Positions 37,645 through 47,647 of a stretch of 64,000 nucleotides of DNA are shown here, one piece after another. Numbering within the stretch: position 1 is the first letter of the stretch; every line of letters begins with the position of its first letter. The notes under the pieces were generated by a model. It made no database searches. It was not told where the DNA came from and was given only the letters and a program-made list of their open reading frames with translations. A program made the translations under genes and the position numbers. The stretch is from Ostrinia nubilalis (taxonomy: Eukaryota; Arthropoda; Insecta; Lepidoptera; Crambidae), in assembly GCF_963855985.1 (NCBI RefSeq), contig NC_087099.1, forward strand, positions 5,052,001-5,116,000. Reading direction: 5' to 3'.

Positions 37645-38978
37645 AATGAGGATCATTTCGATTTTTAGCTGTGAATGCAGATTTATAGGTCTAAGAAATC
37701 CTTAATATACAGTCCAAAAATTTTTGTTCTACGACAAAAATTGACGAAGTTATGGCCAAATTACTAAAAAAGTTCACTGACCGCCCGGCGCGGGACCGAT
37801 GACGTCATTATATCCGATCCGAACGCTGCCGGCGTACTGCGTGGATAGAAAATATTTTTTTCTAGCCAAACTATCAGTTTTAGAGAAAAACTTGTTATGA
37901 CATTTATTCATTAGAATAAAGTAAGCTATCGATAGGTAATTTTTTTAAATAGAAATTGTGAAAAATATCGCAAAAAATCCATACGCTCATACGATTCAAT
38001 GGAACGCGGAGACGCGATTAGGGTCTCCGCGATGGTATATTTGGCGATTTATTCAAATAAAGTGTTCATAAGTGTTGTTAGAGTCATATCTTCGTCCATG
38101 TAAAATATAAAAATGTATAAATATTATTTTATTTACTTCTAACAATAAGTATAGCTGAGGCAGATACACTCTGCCTAGGCTACAAGACATTGCTATGAAG
38201 ATCATTTCGATGTACACGCAATACCTACCTGTTATTTAGTTTTTCTGAGTTAAACCTACGTACCTACCTATCTATTCGCCGTTCCCATGGGCGGGCCAGC
38301 TGCTCCCTTCTGGAAATCTATTTAATCTTAGCCTAGAAGCTGGGTATGACTCCCCCCCCCAGGCCAGAAGCCGGGTAAGGCTTGCCCCTCCCCCCAGGCT
38401 ATAAGCTGGGTATGACTTATCCCCTCCCCCCCCTCCCCCCCAGGCTATAAGCTGGGTATGACTTATCCCCTCCCCCCCTCCCCCCCAGGCCAGAAACTGG
38501 GTATTAGCACTCATAATATGTATTATTATGTTCAAAACAAACAATCATAAAGTTACACTCACCCCAACCGCTTCTCCGCATTCCATCGAATCGTATAAAA
38601 ATGTGGTTTTTGGACATAGCGATACTTATTTTTCACAATTTTTATTTTTAAAAATTACTGGTCGATAGGTTACTTTATTTTGATGAATAAATGTTATTAA
38701 AAGTTTTTTTCTAAAACTGATAGTTTAGCTGGAAAAAAATATTTTCCATCCCAATAGTACGCCGGCTGCGCTCGATTCGGATATAGTGACGTCACGCGGC
38801 CCTGCGTACGTTGTCTTTTAGCGGCAAAAACGGCCTATGTTTATTACTTAATATCTTCGTAAGTAATGGTCCGATTTGGATAATTCAAAAAGATATATCT
38901 TTCTTATGTCTTAAAGATTAACTTAGATACTAGTTTTATTGAATTTTCTACAACAGTACTGATCCTCATTTCAAGCGT
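37645..38978. mobile_element. ~1.33-kb fold-back element with long diverged TIRs
   Basis: Ends GAGGATCATTT and inverted GATCCTCATTT. Long arms pair, e.g. TTTTTTTCTAGCCAAACTAT with the inverted ATAGTTTAGCTGG, CGATAGGTAA with CGATAGGTTAC, and CAATGGAACGCGGAG with CTCCGCATTCCATCG. No transposase. The loop holds a C-rich minisatellite. Confidence 0.6.
38330..38510. repeat. C-rich minisatellite; G-quadruplex potential on minus strand
   Basis: About four variable units of 31-45 bp: GCTATAAGCTGGGTATGACT, then a C-run tract (CCCCTCCCCCCCTCCCCCCC type). The minus strand has repeated G4-G8 runs separated by single A. The glycine-rich frame here is a translation artefact. Confidence 0.75.
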
Positions 38979-38984
38979 ATGCAT

Positions 38985-39820
38985 CCCCACTTCCCACCAA
39001 TATTGGTACCATTTGAAAGCCTAGTTTTAAACTTCACTTCAGGTTACCCCAATAATGTGTCTTTAGAAGGATCCAGTGTCTCTTCTTAAAGCGACAGGTA
39101 GTTAGTTAGAAGTAGGGACTAATTGGATTAACGCTATCTATCTGTTAGAGAGGACACGTGAGATCTAGAGGTGAGGGGCAACATTGGCCTTATTTCAGTT
39201 ACATTTACGATATCTGTTAATAATTTCTAAACAAAATAACGTTTTTCTTGGGCTTCAAATAACACCAATATTGGTGGAGCACCATGAATGTGCCAGAGAA
39301 GATCTTTATAATTATTGTCGCGGGAGGTGCGATTTCTTTGACGCCGAGTGTAATATCATTACAGAAATATTGTAATGAACTGTGAACAAGCGACCGTTGT
39401 GCTCACATACAAACAGTAAAGATTAAATTTACAACCACTCTCGAGCTTCAACCCATCGTAAAGTATAATTTACGTCGGTCACAATTTAGGTTGATCACAC
39501 ACGAGCGACTTTTCAGAGCATAACGTGAGGTACCTATGTTTAAAAAAGTTGGCAAGTATTACTTATGTTTTTAGGCTATTTACTTACTAAATGGTTTGTA
39601 CATCAGATAGTGGGAATATACTTCCCACAATGAAGTTGCAATGCCTGTTAAAATTTGTTTTATTGCTTCAGTAGTTTCCTAAGAGAATTAGATTATCTCA
39701 ACCGGGTCATGAATACCTACTTCTATCTGTAAGCTTTGTAACTTGCACTCTTGTGAGTAATGCGAATTACTTGCGGAAGTACATTTTTTCTAAGTGTGCA
39801 AGTACTAAATCGATCTGTTC
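38985..39820. other. No gene recognised
   Basis: Spacer; the frame at 39184-39375 has no recognised domain. Confidence 0.4.
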
Positions 39821-39828
39821 AGAAGACG

Positions 39829-39985
39829 CACTAGGCGGACCGACGATCTGATGAAGGTCGCGGGAAGTACCTACTTGGATACGGGCAGTGCAGGACCGGT
39901 CGTTTTAGAAATCCTTGGGAGGCCTGTTGTCTGCATATTATGTCCAGATGTGGATGTCATTTGGCATTAACAAACGAACGAAATC
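39829..39985 (+). mobile_element. RTE-type LINE 3' end, degraded
   Basis: GGCGGACCGACGATCTGATG, GATACGGGCAGTGCAGGACC, GTGGATGTCATTTGGC, then AACGAACGAA. Confidence 0.7.
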
Positions 39986-40522
39986 GAAGGTGTGTTTCCA
40001 CCCTTAGCTTGCGAATCTTTAGGAAAAGCCTTCGCAATAAAGTGGTGAATGTGTTACTCTCTCCTTCACTCGCCGTTTTATTTCTTTGCTTATTATGAGA
40101 AACGGCGATGCTAGATACTGATTAAGGTTCTTTACGATTACGAATAGTAATGGAGATTTTAAATAAATTAGAAACAATAAAGGAAACATTTAAAAACTGA
40201 AAAATGTCAACTTTCATATGCACGAAACTTTATTAACATCATTGAGTTCGACCGAAATACTCGTTCACGTTTCTAATTTCCTCTTTTTAATAGGTAGCTG
40301 TTAGTAAAACAATATTATTAAAATCAAAATACAGATTCTTTAGGTAGGGTAGAAATTCTTTAGGGGAATCAAAACATGTACCGTTAAGTTAAGAAACTCT
40401 CACAATTTAATCACTGCAACAGCTCCCGAATTTCAGCCCTGGATGCCTCTGCCACACAGGCTTGTACATTCCAACATTTATATTCTATTTTTTAAGAAAA
40501 AATGTCCTTGTTAGTAAATAAA

Positions 40523-40692
40523 TCTATATTTATAAAAGCGAAAGGTCACTGAATGAGTGCATCACGAAATCTCAGAAACTAAAGTGCTAGGAATCCCAAA
40601 TTTTGCATGGCAGAGGTGCTCACTATAAGAACTGATTTTACGAAACTCGGGTGGAGTTTCGTAAAAGGGGGTAAAACGGGAACGGCCGCTGG
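40523..40692 (+). mobile_element. Mini-Helitron remnant (subfamily H2)
   Basis: Starts A|TCTATATTTATAAAAGCGA; ends near GTAAAACGGGAACGGCCGCT with a damaged CTAG. Confidence 0.5.
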
Positions 40693-41170
40693 TAGAATAA
40701 TCGTTAGCATATTTTGTTAGTAAATGCACTGACTAAATAACGTAATGTATTTCATAGCATCTAATACCAGCTCCTAAAACCAAAGTTATGCTCCTTTATA
40801 CCATAAATTTAGATATTAATATTAAATTATCAGAGCAAAACCATTGAACAGAGTTGTAACGGCGGTCTCCCAATATCAAGATATCATTTTAAAGGAAGTC
40901 CCCTTTGAAAACAACGATGCCTTCTAAGTAATTTTGGCAACATCTGAAGTTCAGAGCCGAGTAAGGATGAGCGATATCCGCTGTGATATTTGAGATGAGG
41001 TTTTAGTTATTTTTCAATTCCCTTTAGAGAAAGAGAGTCATTGTCAGTCGACATCAAAATTAGTCTATTGGATTCATCGACATTAATATTAATTTCTTTA
41101 TCGCCTCTTTCACAAATTGTAATTGATACATTTTATTTTTTGTAGTCCCAGTGCTACTTTATCAAATCAA

Positions 41171-41462
41171 AATCGTTCGTTCGTTTCAGCCGAAAGACGT
41201 CCAATGCTGGACAAAGGCCTCCCCCAAGGATTTCCACAAAGACCGGTCCTGCGCTGCCTTCACCAGATCGTCGGTCCACCTAGTGGGAGGCCTGCCCACG
41301 CTACGTTTTCCGGCTTGTGGTCGCCACTTAAGAACTTTCCTGCCCCAGCGGCCGTCAGCTCTACGAGCTATGTGCCCCGCCCACTGCCACTTGATTTTAG
41401 CGATTCTGCGGGCTATGTCAGTCACTCTGGTTCTCCTACGGATCTCCTCATTTCAAATCAAA
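41171..41462 (-). mobile_element. RTE-type LINE 3' end with 79-codon open C-terminus
   Basis: Minus frame 41186-41425: IARRIAKIKWQWAGHIARRA, GRPPTRWTDDLVK, GEAFVQHWTSFG, stop. This is the polyprotein C-terminus. Tail (GAAC)n at 41171-41187. 5'-truncated; apparently young. Confidence 0.82.
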
Positions 41463-41464
41463 AT

Positions 41465-43650
41465 CAATAACACATTTCAAATCAGAATCAATAACACATT
41501 ATCTGGTGAAAATTATTTAAGTGTTAACCTTTTCTTACGTTACGTTTGATTAGTGTATCTTTGATAAATAGCGTAATGTCAACTTACTGTGATCTTTTTT
41601 TATTATGTTATTAGAATTACATAATATTATGTCGAACTAAATATAATCTACTCATCGACATTCCGCAGTTATAGTACCTGGGCCTCACTACCCTTGGCTT
41701 TAGGCCAGAATCAGTGCATGACGTAACATTTTATACTGCCGACAGATATGAAACTCTTTTGCTGTATCTTAATAAAATATATTAATGTTATTTAATATTA
41801 CACTTGAGATTATTTGTAGACAAAATACAACATAACATGTTGTAGTTGGTTCCATTAACAACGTAAATAAATTAAACAAAAAGCTTTAATCTACATTACT
41901 GTTCCTAGATTGGTGAGACAATGATATTTTTAGCAATGAATGAAGTTAATAAAATTAAGTTATTGAAATTTTAAAATGTGCCAGGCTTGATCACTTTGCT
42001 TATTGTCAGATACATTTTACCAATAGCAATGAGTAAGTCTTAGACTCAAACTTACTTTAACTTCTGCATTTCGACTATTTAAATGTAGGTGGTACCAAAT
42101 TGTACTCATTTCAAATATTTAATTATAAAAGATAATAATATATTGTTTTCAGTAACGACGGCTTCCCTTTTTTAGACTAATAAACGTATTTATAGCTCTT
42201 TGCTAAAACTTTCATAACTTTATACAAAAATATTCGTTACTTAAGTTGAGGAAACATTTACTCTCCTTGGGTAAATGAAATGTAATTTCTGCTATTTGTC
42301 TAACGCGAACACGCCCCCATTATACCCTTTAATTTTCATTTGTATAATAAAATACGTTTTTTAGACTAAGGGAAAAGTGCTGACTATTATTTTTTGCTTA
42401 TAAGATTATAAGAAGGTCAAATTTGTGCTTATCGTCTTGATTTTGTTTTAACGACCTTGAAAGAAATAGATCTTATTTATTTATGATCAAGCCAAAATAA
42501 GAAACTATTTTGGGATTCGCCTGAACCTTTTTACCGAGCCCTTGGATAAATAATTCCAAGAAGGATACAAAAACCTTTATCTATCTGACACATGGCTCAA
42601 GATATAACAACTACCTCGTAATGAAAGAAAAGTACGAAAAACAAAACAAAAAATTTAAATATTCAGACTCCAAGATGCAAAGATTTTAATACAAAACAGA
42701 AGCGAAATATACAAAATAGATATCAATTTTTGTTTCCCCTTATAAAGAAAACGTTGTTTCCCTTAGAGGTACCGTTAAATTATACGCAACATTTAATCTC
42801 GTGAACACTCTGCCTGTAGCGAGGATATTCAGCACTTATACTGTGACCCTTGTTTAACTTTCTCCTTTGTATTAGAGGGGGTCATGAATTTGTTTGGACA
42901 TATCTTTTAAGGCAGAGGGCCACTTCGGATATTACTGAAGATTTTTTACGCTAACTCTATTGGTTTGAAATAACTAGGTACCAAATGTTTTTGAGGGTGA
43001 GGTTTCATATCTTTTGGGGTCAACCGAATTAATGATGGTTCTTAAAATTGGTGTCATTTTAAAAATTATCGTTTGAAAAATACCTTGAGTATTAATTTAC
43101 ACTTTTAAAACTTTATTCAGACCTAGTTCAGTCTGAGATGCTTAACGTCCATTAATTAGGTACCAACTTTTCCTGGAATAAAATTAATTGTTTTTCTTCC
43201 TACTTTTGGTTTCTGTATCCGTGACTTAGTTAAGTACCTAATCCTGAAAATACTGAATAAACTACAATATGCAAACACAGTTGGCCACCTAATTTCTAAA
43301 TTAAAAGGCTCAACATATTATTTTATCCATATGGATCGTATTTTATTGGAGCCTTTGTGCATTAACTGTCTATTGTTATCGGCGGATTAAAATTATGGTC
43401 CGATAAATTTTGCATTCGGTTGCATCAGATAGTACGAGAACCAATATCTCTAGTCCCTTGCTGACAATATCTAAAATAGTAACTTTTATATAATAATATG
43501 TAAAAAATCCTAAGTGCGTTTAGGCATTTGACACAAAAACATGATACTTATTGCTCTCTCTTGCTCGCTCTTGGAATCTCTTTGGTGTGAATTACTGGAA
43601 CTTGACGATATACTTGACTATATGTTGAATATTTCGTTGCCGGTGAATCT
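41465..43650. other. No gene recognised
   Basis: AT-rich spacer over 2 kb; no repeat or coding signal assigned. Confidence 0.4.
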
Positions 43651-43660
43651 ATTCATCATG

Positions 43661-43800
43661 AAGCGACGATAACCGAACGGTTGAAGGTGTCAAGCTAACT
43701 GATCCGAGGAACTCGGGTTCGATCCTCGCCGCCGCTCAACTATTGTGATAACTCGTAACTCAAGTTATAATTTAGTAAGCTCGTGGTAAACCACGAGGAG
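43661..43800 (+). mobile_element. tRNA-derived SINE
   Basis: GCGACGATAACCGAACGGTT, B box GGTTCGATCCT, GCCGCCGCTCAACTATTGTG; ends in hairpin CTCGTGGTAAACCACGAG (43780-43797). Same family as 24011-24145. Confidence 0.6.
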
Positions 43801-43812
43801 TTAACATGATTA

Positions 43813-44105
43813 TTCATCATCATCATCATCATAATTTCAGCCACAGGACGTCCACTGCTGAACATAGGCCTCCCCCAATGACTTCCACATCGCACGGTTG
43901 GTAGCGGCCTGCATCCAGCGCCTTCACGCTACCTTTATCAGGTCGTCGGTCCACCTTGTGGGTGGACGTCCCAGTGACCTTCACTAGATCGTCGGTCCAC
44001 CGAGTGAGACCTGCCCTACGTTTTCCGGTCCGTGGTTGCCACTCAAGAACTTTTCTGCCCCTGCCTATGAGCTATGTGCTTTTCCCAGTTCACTTCAGTT
44101 TGCCT
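43813..44105 (-). mobile_element. Chimeric pair of RTE-type LINE fragments
   Basis: 43813-43970 belongs to the (GAT)n subfamily (GACGTCCACTGCTGAACATA). From about 43971 sequence of the (GAAC)n subfamily continues (CTTCACTAGATCGTCGGTCC, ACTCAAGAACTTTTCTGCCC). The join is at an equivalent position of the two tails. Confidence 0.7.
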
Positions 44106-44303
44106 TATGTAGAGGGTAGGTATATCGAAAATTCGAGTTCTACATTAAAAAGGAATAGATTTGGACAACACTGATCCTATATTTCTTTTGTCAAGTTAAT
44201 ATACAGAATCACAAGTAGATAATGACTATAGGATTAAGTTTTCTAAAATCATAATCCGCCACACATGTAAAACTCACTCGCCTTCATAAATTGCAACAAC
44301 TAT

Positions 44304-44405
44304 GAGGCTGAGTTGCACCACCTTATTTTACCGTAACATTAACAATAACCGGTATTTTTATAGAGATTTTTGACAATAAATTGTCAAAGTAAGATGGTGC
44401 CTAAG
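44304..44405 (+). mobile_element. MITE family M1, copy 9 (internally deleted)
   Basis: GAGGCTGAGTTGCACCACCT ... GTCAAAGTAAGATGGTGC; about 20 bp shorter than intact copies. Confidence 0.7.
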
Positions 44406-44409
44406 TAAT

Positions 44410-45090
44410 CTGTATTTTTATTATACTGGAAGTTTGAAGAAACCTGATAAGAGGATTGAATGATCAAATTCCATGAAATGTTATGTTAGGTATTCTAATA
44501 ACAATGCTATTTTCCATAATATATTTTAATGAACGCCATTCCCATTCATTCCAAGTCTACCCGCATTTCTGGCTGTATAGTTATCGATGGGTGTTGCATA
44601 CAAAACATGACCTTTGAACTAAATTTGTTAAATACATACACAAAACTATTTGTTGATATAATATTAAAATCAATCAAGGTTAGATTAATATTTTTGAAAC
44701 TTATCATAATAGGTAACAGAAAAGTTCATAGAAACGAATTTCAGATGATTACAAAATTATTTACAGTGTGGTGAAACTGCAAAAATAATTTTATAAGCAA
44801 TTGCAAAAAAAGCCAGTGATAATAATGATTTGTACTCGGATCGACTGACGTCAGATTACAAACATTTCGCTTAGTACGAGTACAGTCACTCGCTTGATTC
44901 ATTCAATCTCTCACTCATTCAAGTTCAATTACTCACTCGCTACTAAGGTGAACTAACCTTATTATGATTCGAGTGTCAAATGATCAGTCGATATCCAACC
45001 TCCACTGTGATCAGACGTATCGAGGTAAAGTTTGTGAAGTGATTTGTGTTAAGCTGGAATGCTGCTCGAGTAAGACCAGGTTAGTACCTA
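44410..45090. other. No gene recognised
   Basis: The frame at 44529-44774 (81 codons) has no recognised domain. A run of ACTCACTC/ATTCA repeats lies at 44885-44940. Confidence 0.4.
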
Positions 45091-45097
45091 ATACTAA

Positions 45098-45587
45098 TCT
45101 ATACTTATAATAAATCTGTAGAGAGGTCAATTCTGTACCTACATGAAATATATTTTCAAAATACTTAACTATCAGGGGGTGATTAGTGATCGATACTGAT
45201 GCCAAAAATGCAATCAGTAAAATTTTTGTCTGTCTGTCTGTCTGTATGTTCCTTATAGAAACAAAAACTACTTGACGGATTTTTGGTACAATTATTCTTC
45301 ATACTCCTGGGCAGGTTATAGTATACTTAGAAATTCCCACGGGAACGGGAATTAGCGGGAAAATCCTTTTGTATGAAAAATCTAAACCGCTTAAGTTAGA
45401 CGCTTGAAATTTGGCATGCAGGTACCTTAGTAAACTTAAAGCTTAGATATAACAGGATATTGCAAAATTCCCACGGGAACGGGAGTTAGCGGGAAAAAAC
45501 TTTTGTATGAAAAAAATCTTAACCGCGTAAGGTTGATGAAGGGGGTAAAACGGGATCCACGCGTACGAAGTCGCGGGCGGCCGCTAG
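45098..45587 (+). mobile_element. Mini-Helitron (subfamily H1), 490 bp
   Basis: A|TCTATACTTATAATAAATCT ... GGGCGGCCGCTAG|T. Two internal CCCACGGGAACGGGA blocks. Nearly the same sequence as 26989-27509 but with only a few CTGT units. Confidence 0.78.
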
Positions 45588-45600
45588 TTTATAATATTTT

Positions 45601-46213
45601 GGGATGTTCAAAAAGTAATGATAACAGGATATTAATTTCTAGCACAAAAATCTTGAAAAAAATTGAGTAGGTAGCTTAACTCTTCACTAGAAACTGGTAA
45701 TAAATTAATTTAAGTAAGTAAGTACCTACACCGTTGCGTTTAAGAATTACAGTCACCTAAACACGACAAGTCGGAAAGTCCTTGTTTTCTTTGGCCAACG
45801 CACCCTTACACAACCCTGAAATTGCGGTGGGTGCAAAAAAAATCGGTCTTTAAAATGCTGAAAACCCCATTTTATATTCTAGATCTGACCATAAAGTTGC
45901 GGAAAAATTGGGCTTTAAAATGCTCAAAAACCCATCTTATATTCTAGATCTGACTCTTAGCTACGTGTACCTACAGTTCTTTTTCCGACGTAAAAAGTAG
46001 TTAAGGGACCGAAATTGTCGAGACACTGCCCTCTTTAGGCCTTTTTGGAGAGTCAAGAAAAACTTTTTTTTATACAGAATAATACGTTGTCTAGAGAAAA
46101 TGGTTGGCTAAGTGTTTTGTTTAGATAAGATAGCATGTTAATAAATCAAAAGATTTTTAGTCATAAACAATATCTTTGGTAGGTATCCATTATCATTACT
46201 TTTTGAACATCCC
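45601..46213. mobile_element. 613-bp TIR element with 24-bp ends
   Basis: GGGATGTTCAAAAAGTAATG(ATAA) and inverted (TTAT)CATTACTTTTTGAACATCCC. No transposase frame. Starts 13 bp after the Helitron. Confidence 0.7.
45823..45957 (+). repeat. Diverged tandem duplication inside the TIR element
   Basis: TTGCGG...CTTTAAAATGCT(G/C)AAAA, then ATATTCTAGATCTGAC, twice in a row. Confidence 0.7.
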
Positions 46214-46214
46214 T

Positions 46215-47330
46215 CGTATTTAAAAAAAATTAAAGGCCTTTCAAATTATGAAACTAATATTAGTGGAGTATGTTTGTGTTACACGACAAGACGTTACTAT
46301 CGCGGGAGGTGTTATTTTTTGATTTCTAGTGTATTTACCTTAATCAAATTTATTTTAATTTTAATCTTCTTCCCATAAGACACCTTATTTATGTGAAGTG
46401 AGTACGGTCTCCTTAGGGAAATCATAAGCGAAAAGCCTAAACTTGCTATGAAATCTGCCTGAAAAGTAATTCAGATTGAGATAAATTAATGAAATGTAAT
46501 AAAATGAACAATTTTTATACTATGCGATTGTTAGTAGGATACTTATTAAAGTTATTACTATTAATAGTTACTATATTAATAGTTGCATTACAAAAATCTT
46601 TGTTTAAAGAAAGTGTTTTTGTAACATAAGTACCTTTACCTAAGTTACGCGTTAAACAAGTGGAAAGCTAGTTACTGTTAGGTACTGCTATTACGAAATG
46701 GGCTTTGAAAACCTTGAAAAAAAAAACGACGATTCACATTAATTTATTGTATAAACAATATTTTATTAATCAAAAATGTATTATTACGTCTAAAAAATAA
46801 AATTATAACAATATAATTTAAATCGTTACTTATAAATTCACGTGGGTGAAGTCAAAAATTCGGGTTTTATTAATAAAATAATAAGACTACGTTTTTGCGC
46901 CATCTAGCATTGGTTCTTAGTACTGTAACAGTAAGTTGCGGAGATGGGAAAACAGGCGCAGGTTAGTTTTTGGTTTCAAACGTTGGTACTAGATGGCGTT
47001 ACCTTATTCAAGCATTTCTATGAAGTGTAATAAGACAAAACAGTTCAAATGGGACAACATAGATGACGTTAGTTTTATTATTTTCAAACTCCAAGTCTGA
47101 GTGTGACTGCGGGATTTCTTGGCGGGAAGTGAAATGTTAATTTGGCAATTTTATACTATTGTAATTGGCAAAATTAATTAAATTATTATTGGTAACTTAT
47201 TCTCTTAAAATTGAAACTCATAATTTTAATTTCCAAAATCTGACAAGGTCAAGCCGCCAAGTCGAGCGCGAAGCAAACACTGCCGTACCATCCTTTACTG
47301 GAACCATTTCGCCGCATTTTCAGGCTATCG
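46215..47330. other. No gene recognised; 3' flank of gene B
   Basis: AT-rich. The 71-codon frame at 47165-47380 is on the opposite strand and has no domain. Confidence 0.4.
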
Positions 47331-47337
47331 TTTACTG

Positions 47338-47343
47338 TTTATT
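47338..47343 (-). terminator. Possible gene B polyadenylation signal
   Basis: First AATAAA on the minus strand after the gene B stop, 152 nt downstream. Supported by motif and position only. Confidence 0.4.
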
Positions 47344-47494
47344 CATAAGTAGAAGAACTTTAAAGATTAATGATAAATAAATACTTGACACTAGTTAAAA
47401 TATGCAAACTGCACGAAGACATAACAAAACGCGGGTATCGAACAGTTTAGTCACAATTATGATTATTTTTTAGATTTTCACTAGATTTTTTCAC

Positions 47495-47647
47495 TCATCC
47501 AAAGCACAATTCACGTAGTTCCAAGTAGAAGCTCTGCGACTCTTTGCGGATATCTTTTATACGAAAGTCAATAATTGGCAGACGGCGAGCAATTTTGCTC
47601 TTGATCATAATATCCGAGTGTTTCCATTCCGTTTTGGGGGCATCAGG
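47495..47647 (-). CDS. Gene B exon 13 (COLFI C-terminus and stop)
   Basis: Residues 308-357: PDAPKTEWKHSDIM, RRLPIIDFRI, terminal RELCFG, then TGA at 47495-47497. Acceptor TTTTTCAG. Confidence 0.92.
   Translation of the reverse strand, partial: PDAPKTEWKHSDIMIKSKIARRLPIIDFRIKDIRKESQSFYLELRELCFG

Noticed and set aside
38272..38544. 90-residue glycine-rich minus-strand open frame
   Set aside because: It is the translation of the C-rich minisatellite; composition and periodicity come from the repeat.
41123..41549. Two overlapping plus-strand open frames of 115 and 132 codons
   Set aside because: They are antisense to an RTE-type LINE C-terminus read on the minus strand; proline/serine-rich shadow frames.
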